NCBI GenBank assembly: GCA_033439795.1
Contig: JAUTDP010000012.1
Coordinates: forward strand, 558,001 to 622,000
Length of the DNA: 64,000 bases
Origin: Sordaria brevicollis
Lineage: Eukaryota > Ascomycota > Sordariomycetes > Sordariales > Sordariaceae
Reading direction: 5' to 3'
Made by a program: the position numbers and the translations under genes. The notes under the pieces are model-generated. The model was not told the DNA's origin and made no database searches. It saw nothing but the letters and a program-made list of their open reading frames with translations. Shown here piece after piece: positions 44,597 through 55,127 of the stretch (positions are counted from its first letter, which is position 1; each line of letters starts with the position of its first letter).

Positions 44597-45586
44597 TCAG
44601 TCACTATAGCTCCAGACCTCGAGGTTCCGAACTTGATACAGAGTGTCTAGGTCATGGTCAGCCAAGTATCAACCAATGTTATAGGTCTTCAAGAGTCCGT
44701 GCCGTGGAAAGGTTGACTTGACTCACCCGCTTCAGGACCAGGCGATCCCGATGACCCTTCCATCTGGAGGTTGATGATCCTGTCACAAATATCACCCTGC
44801 AGTCAGCAGCAAAGCGATCAACAATACAAACCTCATTCTCGAAGGAAGAAAACTTCAAACTCACAAATAAAGCGCCTTCCCAACATACCCCCTTCCCCAC
44901 TGCGTCACCACCAGTCTTCCATCCATCCAAAACCTCACCTCCACATCTTTTCCATCATTTCTCACATCCCTCCTAACCTCACACAACACCCTATGCCACT
45001 CATTCGCATTCCCATAGCTTACATCCCTCGCCATAACCTGGCTACTAGTGTTGAAAGTATTAAAGCTAATCTTCCCACTCCCCTTCCACTCGGCCATATC
45101 AATCTCGGGCGGCCATCCATTAACAGCCGTTAGCCAGAATGCAGGCCATGTGCCCCTGGAGATAGGGGCGCGGAACTCGGCTGAGAAGTCGTACCCGCTC
45201 ACCGAACTGCCACCAGAGGAGGAAGAAGGAGAAGTAATGGTAAAATGCTGCTTAGCGTGGATGGCTCCAGATAGGTACTTGATGGCAATCTGCTTGCCGC
45301 CGTGGATGGCGGGTTTTTGGCCGTTCACGCGGTGAGCGGTTAGAGTTAGAGTGGTTCCGTCTTGGGAGGTGGTGATTTGGGTTGGGGCCATGCGGGCGGC
45401 GCCGTTGTGGTCGGTTCCCCAGGGGTAGTTGAGGGACCAGTAAGTGTTGGTGTTTGAAGAGAGGGAGGTGTTGAAGGATGTGGAGGGGATTAGGAGGGTT
45501 TGGGAGGCGGCGAAGGAGGAGGAGGGAAGAGAGAGAATGGTGAGGGCGCTGAGCAGATGGAGGAGCGAGTGGTGGAGGGACTTCAT
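44597..45586 (-). CDS. Secreted glycoside hydrolase family 16 enzyme
   Basis: Three exons: 45586-44865, 44779-44727 and 44646-44597, giving 274 residues. Both introns have GTGAGT donors; acceptors are TGACAG and CCTAG. The splices rebuild the family end (LIINLQMEGSSGSPGPEA, then TLYQVRNLEVWSYSD before the stop), which supports the model. Residues 1-26 are a signal peptide ending near SSFAAS. The catalytic ExDxxE motif is intact in WPPEIDMAEWKG, preceded by SRGTWPAFWL. GH16 enzymes cut or rearrange beta-1,3/1,4-glucans, or transglycosylate wall polymers, using these two glutamates (family knowledge); the exact substrate cannot be told from the sequence. No GPI signal or extra module is present, so it should be released or loosely wall-bound. 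Confidence 0.92.
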
Positions 45587-46350
45587 GGTGGTGAGTTTCC
45601 TGGTGAGTGTCTAGAGGATGAAGGGAGTTGGCGAGGAATGTCAAACTCGGCCATGATTTTATCGAGGAGCGGGCTTCTTTTCGAAAGACCACAGCTACTA
45701 TATCCTTTACTCAAAGGTCTCCTGAGGGGTTTCATTAACTCAGATCTACTATAGCACGGAACAGGTTATAGATGATCTTGACATCCACCATTTACGAACG
45801 TTGCCGTGGTTGAATTTGAAGGTGCGTTCGGCCTCAGCCTAAACTCGCAACGTTCTTTTGGCACATGGATATATGAAGCACAAACAGGCCTCCACGATAA
45901 AGCCTAGAGGTATTCTACATATATCAAATCATGGGGTGAATTTTACATTGCTGCAATATCTCGAGACCCGACTTTCCCATCTCTCATAGGCGACCCTAAC
46001 CCCTGTTTTCGCTTTGTCTACCTACCCTGGACTTTGTCTGGCTCGCCCTGGGACAACACCGGACAACCCCCCTGTAGCCGCCCCGCGGTGGCGCTGAATC
46101 TGGTCGACTTTGCGGGGTGACTCCAACGGGCAGGCACAGAAAAAAAGTTCCATCGAGGTTCCCTTGCCTGCAGATTCCTCTTTGCGATAACAACCTTCAA
46201 CCTAAAAAAGTTCCCGCGACGCCGATTGACTCTCCTCGACGCGCCGGGTGACACAATCCCTTTTTCGACACTTTCCACCCGACAGTACCCTCTAGACATG
46301 CCTAGATCAAAGGCAATGGCCATATAAGACGACCTTCACCAACCAGACTT
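45587..46350. other. Divergent promoter region (GH16 and tRNase Z)
   Basis: 764 bases between two head-to-head genes, containing both promoters. Only short open frames were seen and no operator was recognised. Confidence 0.6.
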
Positions 46351-49300
46351 ATGTATCTTAGGAATCTCCCAGTCGCTGCTGCATCAAAGAGGATCCAAAC
46401 CGTGCTGCCGACTCGAATCAACACCACCACATCCTCGCCCCTAACCTTCAGACGTTGGATTTCACAAGAAGAGTTCCAGGCTCTTTTAGACTTGCCTGAA
46501 GATTTGACGCATTCGAGAAAGTCAAGGAAGTCCCCGCACACACCAAGCAAGCCTTGCAAGCCTGGCAAGCCCATCTCTATCCCGACTTCTCCTCGTCCGC
46601 GTCCCGCCGCTTGGAAATCTCAACCTCACTCACTCGGGGGGAATCTAAACGGCGTAGTCGAAGATATTCCTCGTCCAAGCCCAGCTCCTCGACAACCGTA
46701 CGCTTCAGGCGCTCCCATCAGCAAAGCCGATCGATTCAAGATCCCAAGCACAGTCTCCCCAGCAATCGGCAGAGAACTCATCAAAAACAAGCTTCGATTC
46801 GAGGACTATAATCTCTTCTCGCCCAACCCTGGTAATAGGTGGAAGAGTCGAGGCTTTCTGACCAATCTCAACATCCCCGCCAACTTCTTCACCAACCTGG
46901 TCCCTCTCAAGCTCTTTCCTTACTGCCTCAACGCTCCCCGCTACGTCCTCGTTCCTCCACCCGAAGAAAAGAAAGAAAAGAAACCTGTTCAGCCCGCCGT
47001 ACCCGAGTTTGGAGCCATGCGCAGTCACGTCCAGATCGTTGCCGCCCCAACGGCCGACACCCCGGGCGCGTGTCTCCTCGTCCACTACGACAACCGCCGC
47101 TACCTTTTCGGTCACGTTGCCGAAGGCACTCAGCGTCTCTTCACCGAAAACAAGCTCCCCGCCGCTAAGCTGTCGCACATCTTCCTCACAGGAAAGACGG
47201 ACTGGGGATCGACGGGTGGTCTCCTGGGCATGGTTCTGACCATTGCCGATGTCATCATCAGCGCAAAGGCTGCCTTGGCCGAGGAGAACAAGCTTCGGAG
47301 GCAGAAGAACAGGCCAGATCTTGAATACGGCGGACCGAAGCGCATCGAGATCCACGGTTCCAAGAACCTCGAGCACATGTTGGCTGCTGCCAGACGCTTC
47401 GTCTTCCGCAAGGGCTTCCCGCTCGACGCTCACGAGCACCGTGATGATCCCAGGGCCGCAAACCCCGAGAACAGCAAGCCTGACTACGAGGATGAGAACC
47501 TCAAGGTGTGGAAGATTCCCATCGTCGCCACAGGCGTGGAGAGCCGAGCGCGTAGCAGCAGTGCCGAGTCACAGAACCCGCGGAAGCGGAAGCTGAACCC
47601 CTCGGAGGAGGCCGAGACTATGGAGACGGTCGAAGAGCCACAGGAAGGAGAGGCTGTGGACGAGACCCCGACAGGAGTTGAGAATGACGAGGAGAAGAAG
47701 CGGATGCTCATGCAGACGGTGATCAAGCACATGTTCGACTCGGACTGGTCGCCAGACACTCTTGTGGAGATGCCCCTGAAGATGGTCAAGATGCCGGCCA
47801 AGATCTTTGTGCGCGATGAAGAAAACAACATCAAAAACTACACGGGCCCGGTGCCAGGGCGAGACCCAGAAGTTCCCAATATCAGGGTACTTGTGAGGGA
47901 GCCCTGGCCCGGTGCGCTCGTCCACAAGTTGCCGCCCACGGACCCTTGCTTCGATTCCACATGCTACATCGTCAAGAACCATTCCCGCCGAGGCAAGTTC
48001 CAGCCTGCGAACGCGGCCAAGTTTGACCTGCCCAAGTGGGATTACAGCAAGCTTACAAAGGGCCAGAGCGTGACGGCCCCTGACGGAACCGTCGTTACCC
48101 CAGATATGGTTATGGACCCTCCTATTCCCGGTCACGGTTTCGCCCTCCTTGATGTCCGCTACGAGTATCTCCTCGATGGTCTCCTCAAGAGGCCCGAGTG
48201 GGAGAACAAGGAGATCATGGAGCATGTCGATGCCTTCTACTGGATTCTCAGCCCCGAAGTCAAGGACGATGCCCGCCTCAAGGACTTCATGGCCAAGTAC
48301 AGTTCTTACAAGCACATTGTTCTCGGCGAGGGCATGAACCCCAACGTCATCTCGTTCGGCGGCGCGTCTGGAAAGGCCATCATGATGCACCGCATGGACC
48401 CCGACCGGTTCTGCATCCCCAACCACGACAACAGCGAGAAGGAACTTCCAGCCGATTTGGCATCTGTCGCGGAGCTTGGCAAGCCCGGCCAAAGACTCCT
48501 GCTTTCCCCGTCAGTCGAGTTCCAGAACGAATACGCCACCGAGCTCATGGACACCATCAAGCCCATCTACGAGCTCACCTCCACTCACGCCAAGGCCTTC
48601 CACCTGGCCCTCGCAGCGCAAAAGAAGCTTGCCGACCCTGCCTTCGCCGCCCGCGTCGCCAAGTCGGAGCAAGACATTCCCAACCGGGACGCCGAGATCG
48701 TCACCCTCGGTACCGGCTCTGCCTTGCCATCCAAGTACCGCAACGTTTCGGCGACACTCATCCGCGTGCCCGGCTACGGCTCCTACCTTCTTGACTGCGG
48801 CGAGAACACCCTCGGCCAGCTCCGTCGCGTGTACGGCTATGCCGAAACTGACGCCATCCTGCGCGATCTGCGGGTTATTTACGTCTCCCATCTCCACGCC
48901 GACCACCACCTCGGTGTCCCCTCCATCCTCGCCCAACGTGCGCGGGCCTTCGCCTCTTCACCCTCCGAGGAAGTAAAGCCCATCACCATCATCTCCACAG
49001 CCAAATACATTGGCTTCCTGCACGAGTACAAGGACGTCGAACCGCTCGACTGGTCTTCCATCAAGTTCATCACTCTGATCGGCACCGGCCGCAAAGTCAC
49101 GGACTCTCCCGATGCTGTCACCGGCTCCGCCGACTTGGGCCCTTCAAACAACTACTTCAACTACCTGCCCCACACCCTCTGCACCCTCCAACCCGCTCCC
49201 CTCCGGCACCAGCCCGAGCTCCTGGAAGCCCAAACCGGCCTCGCCGCCATCGACGCCTGCTTCGTCGAGCACTGCTTGGGAGCTACCGCCGCCGTCTTCA

Positions 49301-49734
49301 CCTGGCCCTCGGGCCTCAAGATCTCCTTCTCAGGCGACTGCCGCCCCTCCCCCGCCTTCGCGCACATCGGTAAAGGTTCCCACTTGCTCATCCACGAGTG
49401 CACCTTCGACGACGAGCTGGTGCACGAGGCCAAAGCAAAGAAACATTCGACGGCTGGCGAAGCTCTCGATGTAGCCCGCAAGATGGAGGCCAGACGAGTG
49501 TTGTTGACGCATTTCAGTCAGAGATATCCCAAGATGCAGGAGGCGAGTGCGTTGGATGACGAAGGTCAGGATGATAAGAAGGGAGACAAGAAGGATAGGA
49601 TGGTGGTGTTGTATGCTTTTGATTATATGCGGGTTAAGTTGGGCGAGTTTAAGATGGCGGAACGGTTCTTGCCGGCGTTGAGGGAGCTGTATAAGGAGTT
49701 GGAGAGTGAGGAGGGGGAGGAAGCTGAGGAGTAA
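46351..49734 (+). CDS. trz1: Long-form tRNase Z (ELAC2/Trz1), tRNA 3'-end endonuclease
   Basis: A single uninterrupted frame of 1127 residues, typical of the long eukaryotic form. The N-terminal 40 residues are basic and hydroxylated (LRNLPVAAASKRIQTVLPTR), fitting a mitochondrial presequence, and a basic Pro/Lys-rich insert follows. The first half is the degenerate beta-lactamase repeat (TGKTDWGSTGGLLGM). The active half starts near 790 (TLGTGSALPSKYRNVSATL), then the zinc-binding HLHADHHLG (about 848), SGDCRPS (about 995), HECTFDDE (about 1014), the AKKHSTAGEA motif and LTHFSQRY (about 1052). tRNase Z cuts 3' trailers from nuclear and mitochondrial pre-tRNAs (established). All metal ligands are present. 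The ATG at 46351 keeps the basic presequence. Confidence 0.96.
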   Translation: MYLRNLPVAAASKRIQTVLPTRINTTTSSPLTFRRWISQEEFQALLDLPEDLTHSRKSRKSPHTPSKPCKPGKPISIPTSPRPRPAAWKSQPHSLGGNLNGVVEDIPRPSPAPRQPYASGAPISKADRFKIPSTVSPAIGRELIKNKLRFEDYNLFSPNPGNRWKSRGFLTNLNIPANFFTNLVPLKLFPYCLNAPRYVLVPPPEEKKEKKPVQPAVPEFGAMRSHVQIVAAPTADTPGACLLVHYDNRRYLFGHVAEGTQRLFTENKLPAAKLSHIFLTGKTDWGSTGGLLGMVLTIADVIISAKAALAEENKLRRQKNRPDLEYGGPKRIEIHGSKNLEHMLAAARRFVFRKGFPLDAHEHRDDPRAANPENSKPDYEDENLKVWKIPIVATGVESRARSSSAESQNPRKRKLNPSEEAETMETVEEPQEGEAVDETPTGVENDEEKKRMLMQTVIKHMFDSDWSPDTLVEMPLKMVKMPAKIFVRDEENNIKNYTGPVPGRDPEVPNIRVLVREPWPGALVHKLPPTDPCFDSTCYIVKNHSRRGKFQPANAAKFDLPKWDYSKLTKGQSVTAPDGTVVTPDMVMDPPIPGHGFALLDVRYEYLLDGLLKRPEWENKEIMEHVDAFYWILSPEVKDDARLKDFMAKYSSYKHIVLGEGMNPNVISFGGASGKAIMMHRMDPDRFCIPNHDNSEKELPADLASVAELGKPGQRLLLSPSVEFQNEYATELMDTIKPIYELTSTHAKAFHLALAAQKKLADPAFAARVAKSEQDIPNRDAEIVTLGTGSALPSKYRNVSATLIRVPGYGSYLLDCGENTLGQLRRVYGYAETDAILRDLRVIYVSHLHADHHLGVPSILAQRARAFASSPSEEVKPITIISTAKYIGFLHEYKDVEPLDWSSIKFITLIGTGRKVTDSPDAVTGSADLGPSNNYFNYLPHTLCTLQPAPLRHQPELLEAQTGLAAIDACFVEHCLGATAAVFTWPSGLKISFSGDCRPSPAFAHIGKGSHLLIHECTFDDELVHEAKAKKHSTAGEALDVARKMEARRVLLTHFSQRYPKMQEASALDDEGQDDKKGDKKDRMVVLYAFDYMRVKLGEFKMAERFLPALRELYKELESEEGEEAEE

Positions 49735-50201
49735 GGAGAATTTGAAAGAGCAATGTGATTGATTAGGTACGTATGGGATTGGGAGGTATATATATAGAAG
49801 GTTGCATGAACGGTTAGAAGATAGAGTGGTGAAAATTGTACGAATGAAGAGATACCCAGGTTTTTGGATACTTACTGTCGCATGTTCGATGTGTTTTCAT
49901 GTGGTGACAAAAGATATTTCTTTGCGCGTGTAGACAAGGGCCAAAGGCTTCCCCAGAGACCACGCCGAGTAAATGTGACGGAAACACATCGTCGAAACAA
50001 GAACTTCAGTAGTAAACAAGCTGATTACCGTATTGAAGTGCCAGACATGATATAACCATACATTGCTTAATTCCGTTTCGTATAACCCATTGTAAGTGTC
50101 CTCTATCTTCTATCGGAAAACCCTCTACTCTTTCCATCTTTTCTATCATGCTAGATCTCTTTATGGCTTTCCTTTGCTCGTCTCACTTCCTCTACACCCT
50201 C
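49735..50201. other. Convergent spacer
   Basis: 467 bases holding the 3' UTRs of trz1 and the flavin-reductase-like gene. Nothing else seen. Confidence 0.6.
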
Positions 50202-51167
50202 TCACTCCTTCTTCTCACCCTTCAACCTCTCCTCCTGCCCCTTCTTCAACTTCTCATACCCCTCCCACCCACCCACATCCCTCTCAAAATCCGGCCTCTG
50301 CAACTCCAACCCCTCCCTAACCACTCCATACGTAATCCCCGCCATCCTCGCCAGCGGTCTATACACCTCCAAATCCATCAGATTCTTATCCTCATTAATC
50401 GCCTTCTCATCCACCCAAAACCTCGTTCCCTCAACCACCACCAACGTCGTGCTCGTCTGCCCTGGCTTACTGCGGGACTCAAACTCCTTAACGTGCACCA
50501 GTTTGCATTCCACAGCAAAACAAGCCTCTTTGGCACGGGGTGACTTGACGGTTTCACAATCATAAACCGGTGTCAAACCGCTAACAACCCATTCGGAAAC
50601 ACCAAGGGGGGAATTGATAGAGCAAGCGTTGGCTGCCTCAATGAACGGCGAGGACATAATGTTGATTACGCATTCTCCTGTCTCGTGCAACAACCTGAGA
50701 CTATCCTTGGCGGCGGAGCTGGGAGACAAAGGGGAGACGAAGCCCAAGGTGAAAAGGGGTGGGTCGTGGGCGATTACTTGGAAGTAGGAGAAGGGCGCGA
50801 GGTTTTCGACGGACCCGTCGGCGGAGCGGGTTGAGACTAGGGCGAGGGGGCGGGGGACGATGGCGGAGATGAGGAGTTTGTAGTTGAAGGGGGAGGGGCG
50901 GCCCGCGGAGTAGGGGTCGATTACGATGTGCTTGGTTTCTTTGGGTTCTTCCGTGGAGGGCTGGTCGGGAGAGGAGGTGGCGAGGTGGTTGGCGCCGGAA
51001 CCGAAGGTCCAGGATGGTTGAGGGGTTTGGACGTAGGTGAATTTGGGGGAAGGGTCGAAGGCAGGGCGGGAGGCTTCGATTTCCTTAAAGTTGCCGTGGG
51101 GGTTGCGGCCGAGGACTTTTTCGAAGGCGGCCGTCTTTTCGGCGGCTGTTTGGGGTTCGGGGGCCAT
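50202..51167 (-). CDS. Flavin-reductase-like (FMN-binding split barrel) protein
   Basis: A single-exon frame of 321 residues from ATG 51167. The core begins near 100 with YKLLISAIVPRPLALVST and continues with NLAPFSYFQVIAHDPPLFTL, GECVINIMSSPF and the LGVSEW segment, the pattern of the flavin-reductase-like/flavoredoxin family, which binds FMN. The first 85 residues are polar and not conserved; the last 30 are a Lys/Glu helix. Members reduce flavins with NAD(P)H or act as FMN-dependent oxidoreductases (family knowledge); the substrate here is unknown. No targeting signal seen. The gene lies downstream of, and on the same strand as, the phosphodiesterase gene, with no sign of shared function. 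Confidence 0.9.
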   Translation of the reverse strand: MAPEPQTAAEKTAAFEKVLGRNPHGNFKEIEASRPAFDPSPKFTYVQTPQPSWTFGSGANHLATSSPDQPSTEEPKETKHIVIDPYSAGRPSPFNYKLLISAIVPRPLALVSTRSADGSVENLAPFSYFQVIAHDPPLFTLGFVSPLSPSSAAKDSLRLLHETGECVINIMSSPFIEAANACSINSPLGVSEWVVSGLTPVYDCETVKSPRAKEACFAVECKLVHVKEFESRSKPGQTSTTLVVVEGTRFWVDEKAINEDKNLMDLEVYRPLARMAGITYGVVREGLELQRPDFERDVGGWEGYEKLKKGQEERLKGEKKE

Positions 51168-52109
51168 TTTTGGTGGTTATGGTAACTCTAGACGGCCTTG
51201 AAGGTTTGAAGTTTTGGTGGTTGAAGTATGACAACCAGTTGTGGTCGTGAAGTTTTGATAGAGTTGAAGAAGGTTTATTAAACTTGGTTGCTGAGTGAGA
51301 ACCTTGGTGGTCGGTATGAATACTCAATCGGGAAGGGCTCAATGGCGAAAGGGCGAGGACGAGGAGGGGCTGACGATCAACGGTTTCGTTTCACGGTATC
51401 GGGAAGTGGGAACGGGAGTTTCGATCGGTGATACCCTTTGCGAAGTGTTTGTCAGATGTGTGTAAGCCGAAGATTGGATATCGTCGTCCGCCTATCGAGT
51501 AACTTGAGGTCTGTCGGGCTGGGACACTTGAAATTGTATACGGGAAGAGGATATCTTGGTATATATAAAGCCGATAAACAAACCCAATTCCTTAAGCCGC
51601 GATCATCACTCTCTTCCTGCCGAGTTGCCCATCCTGTTCATGTGCCAATCCATCCCAAGAAACCCCCATCTCGGCTCTCGGCGGAAAGATATGGGACTGC
51701 GGGGGAAATTGCGGGGATAGGGCGGCGCCTATTCCGCTACTGATTGCCGGGGTCCACGTTAAGCGCCGGGATCCAGTATCGGCTACTGGCGCCGGCGCCG
51801 AGGTGTCCGACGACCCCTTACCTTCGGTTTGCACCGGCCGGAGGTCCTGGGGCCCCTGAGAAAGTAAACAATGAACACAACGATAGTTAATCTTTTTACA
51901 ATTGGCGACCGCACGTCATAGATCCGCCAAGTCTGGTTGCTTGGTAAAAGACATAATTGACCCTTTGTCACACAAACTCCAAACCAACAAACAGGTATCT
52001 CCTACCATATAAACAACACACACAAAGAAGCGAAAACAAACACCCTTCAGCCCTCTATATATATCAATCCCCATCTTCCCTATCCCACCCCCTTCTCCCT
52101 AAAAAGGTA
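51168..52109. other. Spacer between the flavin-reductase-like gene and pde1
   Basis: 940 bases. It should hold the promoter of the flavin-reductase-like gene and the pde1 3' UTR. A GC-rich stretch near 51750-51800 contains the palindrome GGCGCCGGCGCC. No gene seen. Confidence 0.55.
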
Positions 52110-55100
52110 TCACACAAAAACCTCCTGCCCCGCAAAACTCATCACCCACTCCACCCCCAACCTCACCTCCTCCTCATGTTCCACCAGCTGCTCCAAAATC
52201 ACCTCCGTCGCGCTCGGCCCGTCCACCATCCTGTCCTTAACATGAATAATCACCACTTTGAGTCCCTCCAGCGGCTGCTCCGGTAATCGTCTGGCTAGCT
52301 CGACATTAATATCCACGTCCGCGTTCGAGTCGGTGTCCATCATATCTTGCGTTGCGCCGTTTAGGTAAAGAGACATGGATGTGGCGGGGGTGACGTTGGA
52401 GGCGGAGGATTCGAGACCGGAGGTGCCGGGGGAGGAGGAAGAGCCGGTGGGGTGGTTAAGTTGGGAGAAGTGAACGGCTGCTGATGCGGCGGGCGCGGGG
52501 AGGGCGGAGGCGGACATTGGGTTGAATGCTGGTGAGCCGTAGGGAGAGCTAGGTTCGGAGAGGTGGAATTGGGGAAGGTCGGCGCGTTCGGCGCGTTGAG
52601 GACCCATTTGGTGTTGGTGAAGGGAAGTGTTGAATTGTGGCTGGTGGTTGTTGGTGGCCCGTTGCTGGAAGTCGTCGAGGGACATTTCTGCTGTTGGTGT
52701 CGCCAGGTGGGGGGTGTCGATGACGAAACCGGTTGGGTTGCGAGGGTTGACGCCGTCGTTTTCGTGGAGGGAAGTGACGGCTGCTGCGGCGGCGGCGGCC
52801 CGGGCGGAGGCAGAGGACATGCGGTCTTCCCGGTAGCGTTTGTTGTTGGATTTGGGGGATATGGAGTCATCTCCGACTCCAGATCCCTTGTTGTTGTCTT
52901 TGACTTTGTCTGCTCCTGCGGCAACTGCTGCTGCTTTCTCCCGCTTGACACGATAGCTGGGGTTGGCGCTTGCTGCGCGGGAGTGTGAGGTTATGGTTCG
53001 GCGGCGGGTGTTGCGGTCCTCGTCCTCGGCACGTTTGCGCTTCTTATCGCTGCCAATGTTGCCGTAGTCGGAGTAACTCCTTCCCAAGGGACCAGGGCGG
53101 GCTCCTGGTTCTTCGCGCGTGATGCCATGCTCTTTTTCGTACTTTCTGCGCAGGATGTCCATCCGCGCGGCCGTGACTTCTTCGGCCAGGGCGGTCATCT
53201 CTTCGACGACATATCTTGGTGTCATGTGTCCGAAAAGACGGTCGTCTGTCTGGGAATCGTCGAAGCTGCACTCGATAAAGATGGCAGTGAGTTTCCCGCT
53301 GGCAATCTTGGGAGCGGCCTCCTGCCAGATTTTGCGGTTCCGTGGTGACAAACTGACGGAATCTGGTTCTACATCACCAAGGATGATAATCTCCCTGCCT
53401 GTGGTCACATCCCGGATGAAGTAGGCCGAGCTGTCGTAAACACATACTGCTTCATCCGAGGAGTGCCCGCCACCGTGTCCCGCGATGGAGTTACTACGAC
53501 CACCGCCGCCGAACAGGTTTTCCTGATCTCTCTTATGCTGCTGCTGCATAAAGGCGGCAAGGCTGTTGTTAGCTGCAGATATGGTATTGTGATGAGCCAG
53601 TCCACGGGCCCCTAGATGGGACATGGGTGGGCTCATCATGCTCATGGGCGACGCTCCCATGGAGGAAGCATCGAAACTTCCTGGGCGTGTGACGCTGCCG
53701 CTGCCCCGATGGCTGTGCCTCTCATAACAATGACCGTGACTGCATGCCCAGACCTTAACTGCGAGATCATCGGTGATTTCCAGATAGCCCTTTGACTCTC
53801 CCTCTCCCAGCGCTGGCGAACCGCCTTCCACCAAGCGTGTATATGTCACCAACCCTACTCCATTGTTCTCGTCGCTCAGATTGGGCCAGATGACGTTGTT
53901 GAAGATGTGAGTCTTGAAAGCTGCTATCGTGTTTGGTAAGCCGGCGAGTTTCTTGGGTCTGGAACTACCTAGACCTGCTGTGTTGATGACGAAGCCGGCG
54001 ATATGGTCGAGATGTGGATGTGTTATTAGGTAGGTGTCGATCAGGGTTCGGTGGATAAATGATGCGTTGGCGGATGGTCTGGCGGTAGGAACTTGGAGCC
54101 CTGCGAATGGCCCTTCTGTGAGAGTATATGGCAAGGCGTGTTCGTCGTCCTCGCCGAGTGTAGCTGGTTGAGTCTTTGCCAAGATCTTCTCGATGGCACT
54201 GAGATGTACGCCCGCATCGACGGCGATGACTGATCCTCTCCTCCAGCCTGCCGCTAATGGGCGCACGAGGAATGCTGTGACATTGGACTCGAGAGGTCCT
54301 CCACCAGAGCCCTATGAAGCTGTGTTAGCCAACTTTCATCTGATGTGATATCGGGTTGAAGATAGCCACGTGTAGGGTATATAAGGTTCGGTAACTACCC
54401 GCGCACTGTGTATCCTGGGGTAGTATAACTTGGGACTGAAGGTGATGCCCATGTTCCCCAAAACACACCCAAATCCTTTGCCAAAGACTGTCATTGATGA
54501 TAGGTGACACGTCCAAACCGCGTCGAATGACCCCCAGCCGTGGCGCACTCACGCTTTGTCGTGGGGTGCAAGGGTCCCATTGTTCCATCCCACAACCCAG
54601 AACAAAGAGACCTCAGAACAATGACAGACAGGGTGGTCGAGGCAGATCGGACTACGACTGCGCGATCGTAAGGGTCTCGGCTTTTGATAACAAAGAAGCG
54701 CACGTGCACTTGCAAGCCACGGACTCTTTCCGGTTCATGCTGGAGATAAGAGACTGTTGATGACGCTATAAACCCGTTGAGAATGGTGGTGATGTCCTTG
54801 GAAGACAAAGACTGTCTGAGAAGTGGCTGAGGTATGGGGTGATGATGAGGTGAAGGTCTGATATTTGGTGAAGAGAGCATGAGGTAGAAGCGAATTGTGA
54901 AGTGAGGAAGAATTGAGTTGGCACTGGATAATTTCTCTTCATATTTCTGAACTGGAGTAAGAAGTGAAACAAGGCTTGATATGAGAAGGACTCACCAGAA
55001 CGATGACTTGCATGGCCGGCTCCGGAGCGGGCTTCTCCTTTGATGGTGATGTGTCATGGCCACTGGTGATGCCATCGACGTCGTTGGCCTTTTCGGGGTC

Positions 55101-55127
55101 ACCATTGGCGCCGCCGCCGCCTCCCAT
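52110..55127 (-). CDS. pde1: Class II (low-affinity) cAMP phosphodiesterase
   Basis: Exon 1 is 55127-54996 and exon 2 is 54311-52110, giving 777 residues. The splice joins MQVIVL to GSGGGPLESNVTAFLVRP, the conserved start of class II phosphodiesterases, across an unusually long intron of 684 bases (GTGAGT donor, TTCATAG acceptor). Downstream are the metal-binding THPHLDHIAG motif, the AVKVWACSHGH motif, SSAYFIRD, IILGDVEPDSVS and FIECSFDDSQTDDRLFGHMTP. Family members hydrolyse cAMP to AMP and shape growth and sporulation. In Neurospora, acon-2 mutants, blocked in conidiation, carry changes in pde-1, as I recall; orthology here is inferred. Two long low-complexity inserts separate the motifs. 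A 38-residue Gly/Asp/Lys-rich extension precedes MQVIVL; translation may start at 55127 or at the internal ATG near 55013. Confidence 0.93.

Noticed and set aside
46705..48492. Long minus-strand frames of 244 and 307 codons
   Set aside because: Shadows of the trz1 coding sequence, which is clearly the real gene.
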